Assembly (NCBI GenBank): GCA_945878865.1
Contig: CAMCUD010000018.1
Span: 27,999-91,998, forward strand
Length of the DNA stretch: 64,000 bases
Direction of reading: 5' to 3'
Origin: Bifidobacterium breve
GTDB lineage: Bacteria > Actinomycetota > Thermoleophilia > Solirubrobacterales > Solirubrobacteraceae
The notes below the pieces were generated by a model that worked only from the letters and a program-made list of their open reading frames with translations, did no database searches and was not told where the DNA came from. Within the stretch, counting starts at the first letter, position 1; each line of letters begins with the position of its first letter. Shown here one piece after another: positions 34,090 to 42,892 of the stretch. A program made the position numbers and the translations under genes.

Positions 34090-35613
34090 ATGCAGAAGCA
34101 AGCTCCGACACTCGGCCGTCTCGCGATCATGGTGGGCTTCGCGTTCTCGTGCTTCGGCCTGCTGCTCTTCCTGTGGCTGTCGTTCGGCGGACCGATCCCG
34201 CTCAAGCCGAAGGGCTACCGCTTCGACATCAGCTTCAAGGAGGCCAACCAGCTGGCCAGCGAGGCCGACGTGCGGATCTCCGGGGTGCCCGTCGGCAAGG
34301 TCAAGACCATCGTCAACAGCCCCGACGGCAGCACCGACGTCACCGTCGAGATCAACGAGAAGTACGCGCCCGTCCCGAAGGACACCCGCGCGATCCTGCG
34401 GCAGAAGACCCTGCTCGGCGAGACCTACGTCGAGCTGTCGCCCGGCAACAAGAGCAGCGGCTCCCTTCCCGAAGGCGCTGCGCTCCCGCCGGTGCAGACG
34501 AAGGAGACCGTCGAACTCGACGAGATCACCCGGGCGTTCGACGCGCGGACGCGCAAGGCGTTCCAGGTCTGGCAGCAGGCGCAGGCCGAAGCGGTGGCCG
34601 GTCGCGGCGCGGACCTCAACGATGCACTCGGCAACGTTGAGCCGTTCACGCAGGACACGCGCGAGGTCCTCGAGATCCTCAACTCGCAGTCCAACGCGGT
34701 GCAGCAGCTCGTGCGCGACACCGGCGAGGTGTTCAACGCACTCTCCGAGCAGCGCGGCCAGCTCTCCGGGCTCATCACGAACTCGAACAAGGTCTTCCAG
34801 GCGACGTCGAACCGCAACACCGAGCTGAAGGAGGCGCTGCGCGCGCTGCCGACGTTCGAGACCGAGGCGACCAAGACGCTGACCCGGCTCGACCAGTTCG
34901 CGAAGCAGACCGACCCGCTCGTCAAGCAGCTCACGCCGGCGGCCGAGGAGGCGGGTCCCACGCTCGAGGCGCTCGCCGACGTCGCCCCGTCGCTGAACAC
35001 GCTGTTCGTCGACCTCGACCCGCTGCTCGACGCCAGCGAGACCGGGCTGCCCGCCACGCAGCAGTTCCTCAAGGAGCTCGCGCCGTTCCTCGGCACGTTC
35101 GACCCGGCGCTCAAGCAGCTCAACCCGCTGCTGCAGTTCCTCGCGTCGTACCGGTCGGATCTCCGCGCGTTCTTCGCGAACACCGCCGCGGCGACCGAGG
35201 CGTTCGGCCGTGAGAACGGGAAGAAGATCAACTACTTCACGATCACCCCGGCGCCGCTGAACCCCGAGGGCCTCGCGGCGTACCCGAGCCGGATCGGCTC
35301 GAGCCGGCCCGTGCCGTACCCGTTCCCCGAGGTCTTCCTCAAGCTCGCACAGGGGCTCGGCTTCTACGAGACGAGCCAGTGCAGCAAGCCTGACCCGGTG
35401 CTCACGCAGGACGCCAGCGGGCTCTCCGGCCTGACCCCGGATCCGCAGAAGCTGCTCGACACGATCCGGACCAACGCGTTCCCCGGCCCGAACGAGTCGG
35501 TGCCGGCCCCTGCCTGCAAGCAGCAGGACAAGTTCACGACGAACGGCGCGCCGACGACGTTCCCGCAGATGCCGGCGGCCAGCAGCAGCACCGAGGTTCC
35601 CCCGTCGCCGTGA
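34090..35613 (+). CDS. Mce family protein 6
   Basis: The 507-residue protein has an N-terminal anchor (LAIMVGFAFSCFGLLLFLWLSF) and MCE domain (FKEANQLASEADVRISGVPVGKVKTI), a helical region and a Pro/Ser-rich tail. It starts 4 bp after the previous stop and its own stop overlaps the MMPL gene (GTGA). Position corresponds to MceF; with it the six-subunit set is complete. Confidence 0.92.
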   Translation: MQKQAPTLGRLAIMVGFAFSCFGLLLFLWLSFGGPIPLKPKGYRFDISFKEANQLASEADVRISGVPVGKVKTIVNSPDGSTDVTVEINEKYAPVPKDTRAILRQKTLLGETYVELSPGNKSSGSLPEGAALPPVQTKETVELDEITRAFDARTRKAFQVWQQAQAEAVAGRGADLNDALGNVEPFTQDTREVLEILNSQSNAVQQLVRDTGEVFNALSEQRGQLSGLITNSNKVFQATSNRNTELKEALRALPTFETEATKTLTRLDQFAKQTDPLVKQLTPAAEEAGPTLEALADVAPSLNTLFVDLDPLLDASETGLPATQQFLKELAPFLGTFDPALKQLNPLLQFLASYRSDLRAFFANTAAATEAFGRENGKKINYFTITPAPLNPEGLAAYPSRIGSSRPVPYPFPEVFLKLAQGLGFYETSQCSKPDPVLTQDASGLSGLTPDPQKLLDTIRTNAFPGPNESVPAPACKQQDKFTTNGAPTTFPQMPAASSSTEVPPSP

Positions 35614-38234
35614 GCCGGCCGCTGCACGCGCTGGCGGCGTTCGCCGCCGGGCGGCCGCGGCTGGTGCTGGCGGTGTGCGTCGTCCTGAGCCTGGCCGGCG
35701 CGGGGCTCGCTCTGCGCCTGCAGCCTGACGCCAGCAACGACACGTTCGTCGGGAAGGGCAGCGCGACCTCGCAGGCGACGAGCGAGCTGGCCGACCGCTT
35801 CGGTGAGGACAGCGTCATCGTCCTGGTCCGCGGCCAGCTCAACCGGATCATCCTCACGGACAATCTCCAGAAGCTCATCGGGCTGGAGGGCTGCCTGTCG
35901 GGCAACGTGCCGCGCGGGGTCATCCCGACCGGCGGCTCGACCGGCCCCTGCGGACGGCTCGCCGATAGCCAAGCGGTGAAGGTCGTCATCGGCCCTGGCA
36001 CGTTCATCAACGAGTCGACGCGCCAGCTCCAGCAGGGGTTCGCCGAGCGCACGAAGGGCGCGCAGACGAAGGCGAACAAGGTCGCCAAGGCGGCGCGCGA
36101 GCTCGCGCTCAAGCAGGGGCGCAGCAAGGAGGACGCCGACAAGCTCGCGGCGCAGGCCAAGCAGCTCGTGCAGGCCCAGTACACGCGGGACGTCCTCCAA
36201 CTCGCGCTGAAGTACGGGCTCACCGGCGTCCCGAGCATCGACGACCCGAGCTTCGTCACCCAGCTCGTCTACGACCCGAGCAAGCCGGCGCAGACGCCGA
36301 AGGCGCGTTTCGCGTACCTGTTCCCGAGCAAAGACTCCGCGCTCATCCAGGTGCGCCTCAAGCCCGGGTTGAGTGCCGAGCAGCGCAACGCGGCGATCGA
36401 TGACATCCGCAAGGCGACGGAGATGCCCGACTTCGCGCTGACGAAGGCGTCGTACGCGGTGACCGGCGCGCCCGTGGTCGTCAACGACCTGACCGACAGC
36501 ATCAGCCGGTCGCTGCTCATCCTGCTCGTCGCGGCGGTCCTCGTCATGGCCGCGACGCTCGCCCTCGTCTTCTCCAGCCGCTTGCGCCTCCTGCCGCTCG
36601 GCATCGCGCTGGGCGCGGCGGCGATCACGTTCGGCGCGCTGTCCCTGGCCGGGCAGACCCTCACCATCGCCGGGATCGCGGTGCTGCCGGTGCTCATCGG
36701 CCTGGCTGTCGACTACGCCATCCAGCTCCAGGCCAGAGTGGAGGAGGTCCGCCGGCGCGACGGGCTGACCGCGGCGCCCGCCGCCAAGCGCGCCGCCGCG
36801 CTCGGGGCGCCGACCGTCGCCACAGCCGCGTGCGCGACGATCGCCGGATTCCTCGTACTCCTGCTCTCGCCGGTGCCGATGGTGCGCGGGTTCGGGGTGC
36901 TGCTCATCGTTGGCATCGTGGTCGCGTTCGTCCTCGCGCTGGCGGGCGGCACGGCCGCGATGGTCCTCGCCGATCGCCGGACGCCTCGCCCGCCAGGGCG
37001 GCGGCGCCTTCCGCGCGTCGACGTGCGGGGAAGCCGGCCGGTCCTGGCGGTGCGCCGCGGCGCCGGGCGGATCAGCACCGGGGCGCTCGGGCTCGCGCAC
37101 CGGCGGCCCGGCCGGGTGCTGCTCGTGGCGGTCGTCCTCGCCGTCGCCGGCTGGGCGGCCGACACGCAGCTGAAGGTCCAGACCGAGATCCTCCAGCTCG
37201 TCCCGCAGAACGACGCCTCGGTGCGCGACCTCAAGCGCCTGCAGGAGCAGACGGGCGTCGCCGGGCAGGTCGACGTGTTCGTCACCGGCGACAACGTCGG
37301 CCGCGCCGCGACGATCGCCTGGCTCGGCGACCTCCAGCGCAAGGTGCTCGCGAAGTACGGCTACAGCACCGCCCGCGGGTGCGGCGAGGCGGCGATCTGC
37401 CCGGCGTTCTCGCTGCCCGACCTCTTCGGCCAGCGCACCGGCGGCACGCCGACGCAGAAGCAGGTGGATGCCCTGCTCGACGCGATCCCGCCGTACTTCA
37501 GCCAAAACGTCATCACGCCCGACCGGACGGCCGCGACGCTGAGCTTCGGCCTGAAGCTCATGCCGCTCGACCGCCAGCAGGAGGTGCTCGACGAGCTGCG
37601 CCGCCAGCTCGACACCGCGCCGCCGGGCGTCAATGCACGCCTCGCCGGGCTGCCGGTCCTCGCGGCCGAGGCCAACGACAAGGTGTCCGGCCACGGCCGC
37701 CGCGTGCTCACGCTGATCGCAGGCCTGCTGGCCGTCGCGGCGGTGCTGCTCGTCGCCCTGCGCTCGGCGAAGCGGGCGCTCGTGCCGCTAGTGCCGATCG
37801 TCCTGGCGACGGGCTGGTCGTCGCTGCTGCTCTTCGCGCTGCGGATCGACCTCAACCCGATGTCGGTGGTGCTCAGCGCGCTGGTGATCGCGATCTCGAC
37901 GGAGTTCAGCGTGCTGCTCTCCGAGCGGTACCGCAGCGAGCGGGCGAAGGGCCGGCAGGTCGCAGAGGCGCTGCGTGACGCCTACGGATCGACCGGCGCG
38001 GCGGTCGCGGCGTCTGGCATCACCGTCGTCGCGGGCTTCGCGGTGCTCATCCTCTCGACGTTCCCGCTCATCCGGAACTTCGGCCTGGTCTGCGTCATCG
38101 ACCTCACCGTCTCACTGCTCGGGGTGCTCATCGTGCTCCCCGCGGCGCTGGTCTGGTCCGAGCGCGAGGCGCGCGCCGGCGCGGCGCTGCCCGGGCGCCG
38201 CCGGCGTACGCGGGCGGCCGACGTCCCGGCATGA
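35610..38234 (+). CDS. MMPL/RND family lipid transporter
   Basis: The 874-residue protein has the duplicated MMPL/HpnN layout: helix 1 (LVLAVCVVLSLAGAGLALRL), a periplasmic loop to about residue 290, a five-helix bundle (about 300-450), then a repeat of helix, loop and bundle to the C-terminus. Typical segments are VLIGLAVDYAIQLQARVEEV in the first half and ALVIAISTEFSVLLSERYRSE in the second. Such pumps move hydrophobic compounds using the proton gradient. Its GTG overlaps the last Mce stop, so this transporter is made in step with the Mce ring and may hand lipids to it or take them from it. Confidence 0.92.
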   Translation: MSRPLHALAAFAAGRPRLVLAVCVVLSLAGAGLALRLQPDASNDTFVGKGSATSQATSELADRFGEDSVIVLVRGQLNRIILTDNLQKLIGLEGCLSGNVPRGVIPTGGSTGPCGRLADSQAVKVVIGPGTFINESTRQLQQGFAERTKGAQTKANKVAKAARELALKQGRSKEDADKLAAQAKQLVQAQYTRDVLQLALKYGLTGVPSIDDPSFVTQLVYDPSKPAQTPKARFAYLFPSKDSALIQVRLKPGLSAEQRNAAIDDIRKATEMPDFALTKASYAVTGAPVVVNDLTDSISRSLLILLVAAVLVMAATLALVFSSRLRLLPLGIALGAAAITFGALSLAGQTLTIAGIAVLPVLIGLAVDYAIQLQARVEEVRRRDGLTAAPAAKRAAALGAPTVATAACATIAGFLVLLLSPVPMVRGFGVLLIVGIVVAFVLALAGGTAAMVLADRRTPRPPGRRRLPRVDVRGSRPVLAVRRGAGRISTGALGLAHRRPGRVLLVAVVLAVAGWAADTQLKVQTEILQLVPQNDASVRDLKRLQEQTGVAGQVDVFVTGDNVGRAATIAWLGDLQRKVLAKYGYSTARGCGEAAICPAFSLPDLFGQRTGGTPTQKQVDALLDAIPPYFSQNVITPDRTAATLSFGLKLMPLDRQQEVLDELRRQLDTAPPGVNARLAGLPVLAAEANDKVSGHGRRVLTLIAGLLAVAAVLLVALRSAKRALVPLVPIVLATGWSSLLLFALRIDLNPMSVVLSALVIAISTEFSVLLSERYRSERAKGRQVAEALRDAYGSTGAAVAASGITVVAGFAVLILSTFPLIRNFGLVCVIDLTVSLLGVLIVLPAALVWSEREARAGAALPGRRRRTRAADVPA

Positions 38235-38836
38235 CCCGCTTCGGGTGGTCGGGCACCGTGGGTGGAGGGCTCGTGGTCTTGGCCTTCCTCGGCCTGGCCT
38301 TCGCCCTGTTCCGCAGCAAGGCCGACGACCCGCCCGACGCGGTGCCCAACGGCACGCGGATGCCGCCCTTCGCCGCGCCGCTCGTGCGCGGGACGCTTGA
38401 CGGGGACGCCAACCTGTCCCGCGGCGGTGACGGGCAGCGCTCGGCGTGCGAGGTCCGCGGCCCGCAGATCCTCAACGGCTGCCAGCTCTACGAGCGCGCG
38501 CCGGTGGTGCTGGCGTTCGTCGCGCGCGTCGGGGACTGCATGACCGAGCTGCGGCGTCTGCAGCAGCTCAAGCGGAGCAACCCCGCGCTCCAGGTCGCCG
38601 CCGTCGCCATCAAGGGCGACCGGGACGACCTGCAGGGCGACCTCGACCGACTCGGCATCGACGGGATCCCCGTCGGGTGGGATCGCGACGGCGCGCTGAG
38701 CTCCGTGTACCGCGTCATCGTCTGCCCGCAGATCACGTTCGCCGACCGCGGCGGGATCGTGCGCTCGACCGCGTACGGCAAGGCGACGCTCGCCGATCTG
38801 CGCCGCAGGGCCGCCGCGCTCGAGGGCGCGCGATGA
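38231..38836 (+). CDS. Membrane-anchored thioredoxin-like protein lacking CXXC
   Basis: The 201-residue protein has one N-terminal helix (GGLVVLAFLGLAFALF) and an extracytoplasmic thioredoxin-like fold: VVLAFVARVGDCMTELRRLQQL where TlpA/ResA proteins have WCxPC, and a cis-Pro-like segment VIVCPQITFADRGGIV. Only one cysteine (Cys103) stands at the active-site position; others are Cys73, Cys84 and Cys165. It is thus more peroxiredoxin-like or a degenerate redoxin, and may form other disulfides. The ATG overlaps the MMPL stop, so it belongs to the mce operon; a role in folding disulfides of exported Mce proteins is possible. Confidence 0.78.
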   Translation: MTRFGWSGTVGGGLVVLAFLGLAFALFRSKADDPPDAVPNGTRMPPFAAPLVRGTLDGDANLSRGGDGQRSACEVRGPQILNGCQLYERAPVVLAFVARVGDCMTELRRLQQLKRSNPALQVAAVAIKGDRDDLQGDLDRLGIDGIPVGWDRDGALSSVYRVIVCPQITFADRGGIVRSTAYGKATLADLRRRAAALEGAR

Positions 38837-39435
38837 CGGACGACCCGCGTCCCGGCATCGTCGAGCCCGAGGTGGCCGCCGAGCTGCCGGGCCTCACCGT
38901 CTGGGAGCTCACGGTCGCGGCGGATCTGCAGCGCGGGCGCGACCCCGGCGTGCGCGACCGGTTGCGGGAGCTCGCCGGCCGCTTCACCGGGGCGGTGGTC
39001 ATCGAGGCGCGCCAGGACGAGATCGTCCACGCCTATCGCGTCGCGTTCCGGCACGTCGGCGTGGACCCCGACATCGACCGCACGCCGTACGAGGCGGCGC
39101 TCGTCGAGCGCCTGCGCCTCGGCGGCTTCCCCTCGAAGGACGTGCTCACGGACGCCCTCCTGCTGGCGCTCCTGGACACGAAAGTCGGCGTGGTCGCCTT
39201 CGACGACGCGATGCTGACCGGTCCCATGCGGGTCACGACGGCGGGTGAGCCCGCGCGGATCGTGCTGGCCGACGATGCGCGCCCGCTGACGCCGCTGTTC
39301 GGCGAGGCGCTCGACGAGCTCGCGCCCACCACGGACACTGGCGCGTTGCGACTCGTCGCCGCGACGCCCGCGGGTGTGCCGGCGATCTCCGCGTGGGAGG
39401 CGCTCGATCGCGTGGCTCAGCTGGTTGCACCCTGA
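38833..39435 (+). CDS. B3/B4 tRNA-binding domain protein
   Basis: The 200-residue protein matches stand-alone B3/B4 domains (as in the beta subunit of phenylalanyl-tRNA synthetase): VEPEVAAELPGLTVWELTV, then HAYRVAFRHVGVDPDIDRTPYEAALVERLRLGGFPSKDVLTDALLLALLDTKVGVVAFD. Stand-alone members are thought to bind or deacylate aminoacyl-tRNAs, or have other amino-acid-related roles. The ATG overlaps the redoxin-like gene by ATGA, so it is the last translated gene of the mce operon although its function seems unrelated. Confidence 0.75.
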   Translation: MTDDPRPGIVEPEVAAELPGLTVWELTVAADLQRGRDPGVRDRLRELAGRFTGAVVIEARQDEIVHAYRVAFRHVGVDPDIDRTPYEAALVERLRLGGFPSKDVLTDALLLALLDTKVGVVAFDDAMLTGPMRVTTAGEPARIVLADDARPLTPLFGEALDELAPTTDTGALRLVAATPAGVPAISAWEALDRVAQLVAP

Positions 39436-39461
39436 GGTACCCTCCAGCGCAGAGGAGGACC

Positions 39462-39938
39462 GTGAAGGGCGCGCCCGCCACACCGCCGCTGGAGGACCTG
39501 CAGGCGCTCGTCGTCGATGAGCACGCCGCGCGCGCGACGCTGCGCGCCCAGCTGCGTCATCTCGAGCGCGACCTCGCGCAGCTGGCGTCCGACCGCTTCG
39601 CCGACCCGGGGGACAGGGAACCGTTCGTCCCGGCCGCCACGCGTCACGCCGCACCGCGGCTGCTGAGCTTCGCCGAGCTGGAGGCCCAGCGCGACGTCCT
39701 CGTCGCCCGCGTGGCCGAGGCCCGCGCCCACCGCCGGGCGCGCCGCGCGGAGATCCAGGAGGCCCGTGGGTTCCTCGAGGAGGTACGCCGCGCGCCCGAA
39801 CGGCACAAGTTCGTGCGCATCCCGCGCAGCGCCCTCGGGGAACCCGGCTGCGGGGTCTACCAGGTCAAGCCGCGCCTGGGGATCATCGGCATGCTGGCCG
39901 GCTGGTGGCAGGTCAAGCTGTCGTCGGGCTGCCCATAA
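39462..39938 (+). CDS. Conserved hypothetical protein with coiled-coil N-terminus
   Basis: The 158-residue protein has a long charged helix (about residues 10-110, rich in Arg/Ala/Glu with Leu spacing) followed by a compact C-terminal domain: HKFVRIPRSALGEPGCGVYQVKPRLGIIGMLAGWWQVKLSSGCP. I have seen this conserved end in hypothetical proteins of this group, but I cannot give a function. It has two C-terminal cysteines. GTG 39462 is preceded by AGAGGAGG. It may be a separate transcription unit after the mce operon. Confidence 0.7.
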   Translation: MKGAPATPPLEDLQALVVDEHAARATLRAQLRHLERDLAQLASDRFADPGDREPFVPAATRHAAPRLLSFAELEAQRDVLVARVAEARAHRRARRAEIQEARGFLEEVRRAPERHKFVRIPRSALGEPGCGVYQVKPRLGIIGMLAGWWQVKLSSGCP

Positions 39939-39977
39939 CGCCCCCGCAACCCCAGATCACTAGCCTCCGGCGGGCCC

Positions 39978-40481
39978 ATGGGACGACGCAGCCGTAAGCG
40001 CGCCATCGCGCCCGCGCCACCGCCGCGCGAGCAGCCGCCGAGCCCCGCGGCGAACGCCGTACCCCGCGCGCGGCGGCCGAAAGCGCACCGCGACGAGGCA
40101 CCGAAGCCGATCTGGGCGCCGTTCCCGCTCGTCGAGCTCGGGATCGTCCTCGGCCTCGTCTTCGCCGTCGCGGGCCTCATCTGGGGCGGCCCGCAGGGGC
40201 GGACGCTCCTGGGCTGCGGGGTCGCCGTGGTGTGTCTCGCCAGCCTCGAGCTCGCCATCCGCGAGCACGTCACGGGCTTCAAGTCGCACTCCGCGCTCCT
40301 GGCGCTCGTTCCCGCTGCCATCACGATGACCTTGCTGTCCACCGTCATCGAGCTGCCCGTGGACACGGGCGTGCGGCGCCTGGTGAATCTCGGCGTCACC
40401 GTGGCGGTGTTCCTCATCTCCTTCCTCGCCCTGCGCGAGGTGTTCCGTCGTCGATCCGGAGGACTGACGTTCCGTGCCTGA
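39978..40481 (+). CDS. Small membrane protein, four predicted helices
   Basis: The 167-residue protein begins with a basic Pro-rich cytoplasmic segment of about 45 residues and has four hydrophobic segments (VELGIVLGLVFAVAGLIWGG, LLGCGVAVVCLASLELAI, SALLALVPAAITMTLLST, LGVTVAVFLISFLALREVF). No family recognised. Its 3' end overlaps the start of the VOC protein gene by 8 bp, so the two are likely co-transcribed. Confidence 0.7.
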   Translation: MGRRSRKRAIAPAPPPREQPPSPAANAVPRARRPKAHRDEAPKPIWAPFPLVELGIVLGLVFAVAGLIWGGPQGRTLLGCGVAVVCLASLELAIREHVTGFKSHSALLALVPAAITMTLLSTVIELPVDTGVRRLVNLGVTVAVFLISFLALREVFRRRSGGLTFRA

Positions 40482-40935
40482 CTCTGCGCAGCCGCGCCGC
40501 ATGGCGATCCGCGGCCTGCACCATCTCACCCTGATCAGCTCCAACCTGCAGGCGACGACCGCGTTCTACCGCGACCTGCTCGGCCTGCCGCTGGTGCAGG
40601 AGGCGGTCAGCGACGACGACCCCGACGCGCGCCACTACTGGTTCGACACGGGCGGCGGGCAGCGGATCTCGTTCCTCGAATACCCGTCGATGGCGCCGGG
40701 CGTGGTCGGCGTCGGCTCGACGCACCACATCGCGCTGGCCGTCGACAGCCTCGAGGAGCTGCAGGCCTGGCGGGACTGGCTCACGGGCCAGGGGGTGGAG
40801 TGCAGCGAGCTGTTCACCCGCAACGGGTTCTCGTCGCTGTACCTGCGTGACCCGGACGGCCACATCCTCGAGCTCGCCAGCCGGGTCGGCGTGGCGGCGC
40901 CGTCTCCGGCGCCGCCCGTTCCGATGTCGTCGTAG
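40474..40935 (+). CDS. VOC/glyoxalase family protein
   Basis: The 153-residue protein has the vicinal-oxygen-chelate fold: LHHLTLISSNLQATTAFYRDLLGLPLVQ, HYWFDTGGGQRISFLEYP, STHHIALAVDSLEELQAW and LYLRDPDGHILELAS, with metal ligands His (HHLT), His (THHIAL) and Glu (LELAS). Possible roles include glyoxalase, dioxygenase or lyase. GTG 40474 follows GGAGGA; ATG 40501 would give a shorter form starting AIRGLHHLTL. Its stop lies 5 bp from the stop of the convergent IHF gene. Confidence 0.88.
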   Translation: MPDSAQPRRMAIRGLHHLTLISSNLQATTAFYRDLLGLPLVQEAVSDDDPDARHYWFDTGGGQRISFLEYPSMAPGVVGVGSTHHIALAVDSLEELQAWRDWLTGQGVECSELFTRNGFSSLYLRDPDGHILELASRVGVAAPSPAPPVPMSS

Positions 40936-40950
40936 GGCCGCTAGGCGGCC
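40936..40950. terminator. Compact hairpin between convergent stops
   Basis: GGCCGC (40936-40941), loop TAG, GCGGCC (40945-40950). The 15-bp element begins right after the stop of the VOC gene and includes the stop codon of the IHF gene (CTA on this strand), so one very short structure may end both transcripts. Confidence 0.45.
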
Positions 40951-41312
40951 ACGAGCTGCCGCGTCGTCTCGACCGCGGCCGGCACGTCTTCGCCCAGCGC
41001 CTGCGCAACCGCGCGGCGCTGGCGCTCGGTGAGCGAGCCGACCGTCTTCGCCTCGGTGAGGGGAACGGCCGCGAGGAACTTCCTGCAGCGGGTGCGACCC
41101 CACCGCTTCTGACTCATGAGGAGGTCGGCGACGGTCATGCTCGCCGCCTCCCAGGGCGTACCGAGCACCACCTCCCCGACCGTGATCTCCCCGGCGCCGA
41201 TGCGGCGCTTGAGCTCGGCCCGAGCCAGCCGGACCTTGTTGGCACGCTGAAGCGCCACGAGGTGCTGGGGGGCAGCACCTTGCTCAGGGGCGATCGTCGC
41301 TGTCGCGTTCAT
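40941..41312 (-). CDS. Actinobacterial integration host factor (mIHF-like)
   Basis: The 123-residue protein matches the actinobacterial IHF family (unrelated to the alpha/beta IHF of enterics): LQRANKVRLARAELKRRIGAGEITVGEVVL, TVADLLMSQKRWGRTRCRKFLAAVPLTEAKTVGSLTERQRRAVAQAL, a helix-two-turn-helix DNA-binding protein that bends DNA in nucleoid organisation. It is slightly longer than the usual ~100-105 residues at both ends. ATG 41312 is chosen for GGGAGG upstream; the frame is open further but without conserved sequence. Confidence 0.88.
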   Translation of the reverse strand: MNATATIAPEQGAAPQHLVALQRANKVRLARAELKRRIGAGEITVGEVVLGTPWEAASMTVADLLMSQKRWGRTRCRKFLAAVPLTEAKTVGSLTERQRRAVAQALGEDVPAAVETTRQLVAA

Positions 41313-41616
41313 CTGTCCTCCCTGCTGACTTCGCTCTCCCGACGTCGAAGCCAACGTTGCCTTGGATTTCTTGACCGCACACGCCCGCACGACCGCCGCC
41401 GGGGCCCTCGCGGAGGGTCACGACCCTGGCTGTCCGGACCCCTCCCGTGGTGTCCAGACGGCTCGTGATCCTCCCCCGACTCGTCGCGCTGAGCGCTGCG
41501 GCGAAGCTATGACAGCAGCGCCGCCGCGGTCAACGTCGAACCGTCCACCACGTTCGCTAATAGCGCCTTTTTTCTCGCCGGAGTGATTTGTGAAATTCCG
41601 GACAAGACTCCGGGAC
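41313..41616. other. 304-bp intergenic region upstream of the IHF gene
   Basis: No gene is supported here. It contains the IHF promoter proposed in the next entry and a long (about 190-base) untranslated leader before the IHF start, and at its right end the 3' end of the alpha-oxoamine synthase gene (stop at 41617). A short CCGGA/TCCGG hairpin occurs near 41600, too weak to call a terminator. Confidence 0.6.
41505..41533 (-). promoter_or_regulatory. Sigma70-type promoter of the IHF gene
   Basis: On the minus strand TTGACC (41533-41528) and ATAGCT (41510-41505) are separated by exactly 17 bp, the best vegetative-promoter match I found in the window. Transcription would start near 41498, leaving a leader of about 185 bases before ATG 41312. 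Confidence 0.6.
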
Positions 41617-42876
41617 TCAGGAAGCGCTGAGCGGTGCGGGCAGCGGGCCGTGCTCGGCCTCGAAGGCCGTCTTGACCTCGCCGACACGGCGCAGCGCGTC
41701 GTCCAGCGTCGCCGTGTCGTGGGTGGCCATGACGCTCGTCCGCAGGAGGGCGCCGCCGGGCGGCACGGCGGGGTGGATGGCGACGTTGACGAAGATGCCG
41801 GCGTCCCACAGCGCCTTCCACAGCAGGCCGGCCTTCCAGTCGTCCTCGACGAGGACGGGGATCACCGGCGTGACGATGTCGCCGGGGGTCTCCACGACGC
41901 GGAGGCCGAGCTCCTGCAGGCCGTCGCGCCAGTAGCGGGCGTTCTCGAGGACCTTGGCCATCAGCCGCGGCCCCTCCTCCGAGCGGATGATCCGCAGCGC
42001 GGCGAGCGCGGCGCCGACGGCGGCCGGCACCGCCGACGCGGTGAAGAGGAAGGAGCGACTCTGGATGCGCAGGTACTCGATGACCTCCGTGGGCCCCGCG
42101 AGGAACCCGCCGCAGGACGCCAGCGACTTGCTGAACGTCCCCATCCGCAGGTCGACGCGGTCCTCGACGCCGAGCAACTCGGCCGCCCCGGCGCCGCGCG
42201 CGCCCAGGACGCCGGCACCATGCGCCTCGTCGACCATGATCCGCGCGCCGTACCGGCCGCCCAGTTCGACGATCTCCCGCAGCGGGGCGACGTCGCCCTC
42301 CATGCTGAAGACGCCGTCGACGACGATGAGGACGCCACCCGGGTCGCCCGCGGCCCGCGAGAGCGCCTTCTCGAGCTTGTCGAGCTTGTTGTGGCGGAAC
42401 GGGCGCATCTTCGCCCGGCTGAGCAGCACGCCGTCGAGGATCGAGGCGTGATCGGCGCTGTCGACGATCACGGTGTCCTCGGGGCCCAGCAGCGTGCCGA
42501 GCGCCGTGAGGTTCGCCCCCGCGCCCGTCGTGGTCACGATCGCGTCCTCGGTGCCCATCCACTCGGCGATCTCGCGCTCGAGCTCGAGGTGCAGCGGGGT
42601 CGTGCCGTTGAGCAGGCGCGAGCCCGTCAGCCCGGTGCCGTACTGGTCCAGCGCGGCACGCGCGCCCTCGATGACGCGCGGGTCACCGGTCAGGCCGAGG
42701 TAGTTGTTCGAGCCGAGCATGATGCGCTCGGCGCCCTCCATCTCCATGATGGGTGCGGCGGGCGACTCGACCACCCGGAAGTACGGCAGCATGTCCGCTT
42801 CCTGCGCGGCGCGAAGGATCTCCGCCCGCTCGTGTCCCCGCACCTTGGCGAAGACATCGGTGCCGGTCTGACTCAC
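41617..42876 (-). CDS. PLP-dependent alpha-oxoamine synthase (serine palmitoyltransferase / AONS / KBL family)
   Basis: The 419-residue fold type I PLP enzyme shows LGSNNYLGLTGDPRVIEGA, GTGLTGSRLLNGTTPLHLELE, VVDGVFSMEGDVAPL, MVDEAHGAGVLG and the PLP-lysine region MGTFSKSLASCGGFLAG. The family condenses an acyl-CoA with an amino acid: serine (sphingoid bases), alanine (biotin) or glycine. The sequence does not decide which; VDGVFSMEGDVAPL and the N-terminal YFRVVESPAAP extension are compatible with serine palmitoyltransferase. GTG 42876 starts the frame and lies 16 bp from the divergent GNAT-like gene. No biotin genes are adjacent. Confidence 0.85.
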   Translation of the reverse strand: MSQTGTDVFAKVRGHERAEILRAAQEADMLPYFRVVESPAAPIMEMEGAERIMLGSNNYLGLTGDPRVIEGARAALDQYGTGLTGSRLLNGTTPLHLELEREIAEWMGTEDAIVTTTGAGANLTALGTLLGPEDTVIVDSADHASILDGVLLSRAKMRPFRHNKLDKLEKALSRAAGDPGGVLIVVDGVFSMEGDVAPLREIVELGGRYGARIMVDEAHGAGVLGARGAGAAELLGVEDRVDLRMGTFSKSLASCGGFLAGPTEVIEYLRIQSRSFLFTASAVPAAVGAALAALRIIRSEEGPRLMAKVLENARYWRDGLQELGLRVVETPGDIVTPVIPVLVEDDWKAGLLWKALWDAGIFVNVAIHPAVPPGGALLRTSVMATHDTATLDDALRRVGEVKTAFEAEHGPLPAPLSAS

Positions 42877-42892
42877 GGTAGGGTTGCCCTCG

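Noticed and set aside
41391..41586. Short open frames in the IHF upstream region
   Set aside because: No ribosome site, no conserved sequence, and a clear promoter occupies the region.
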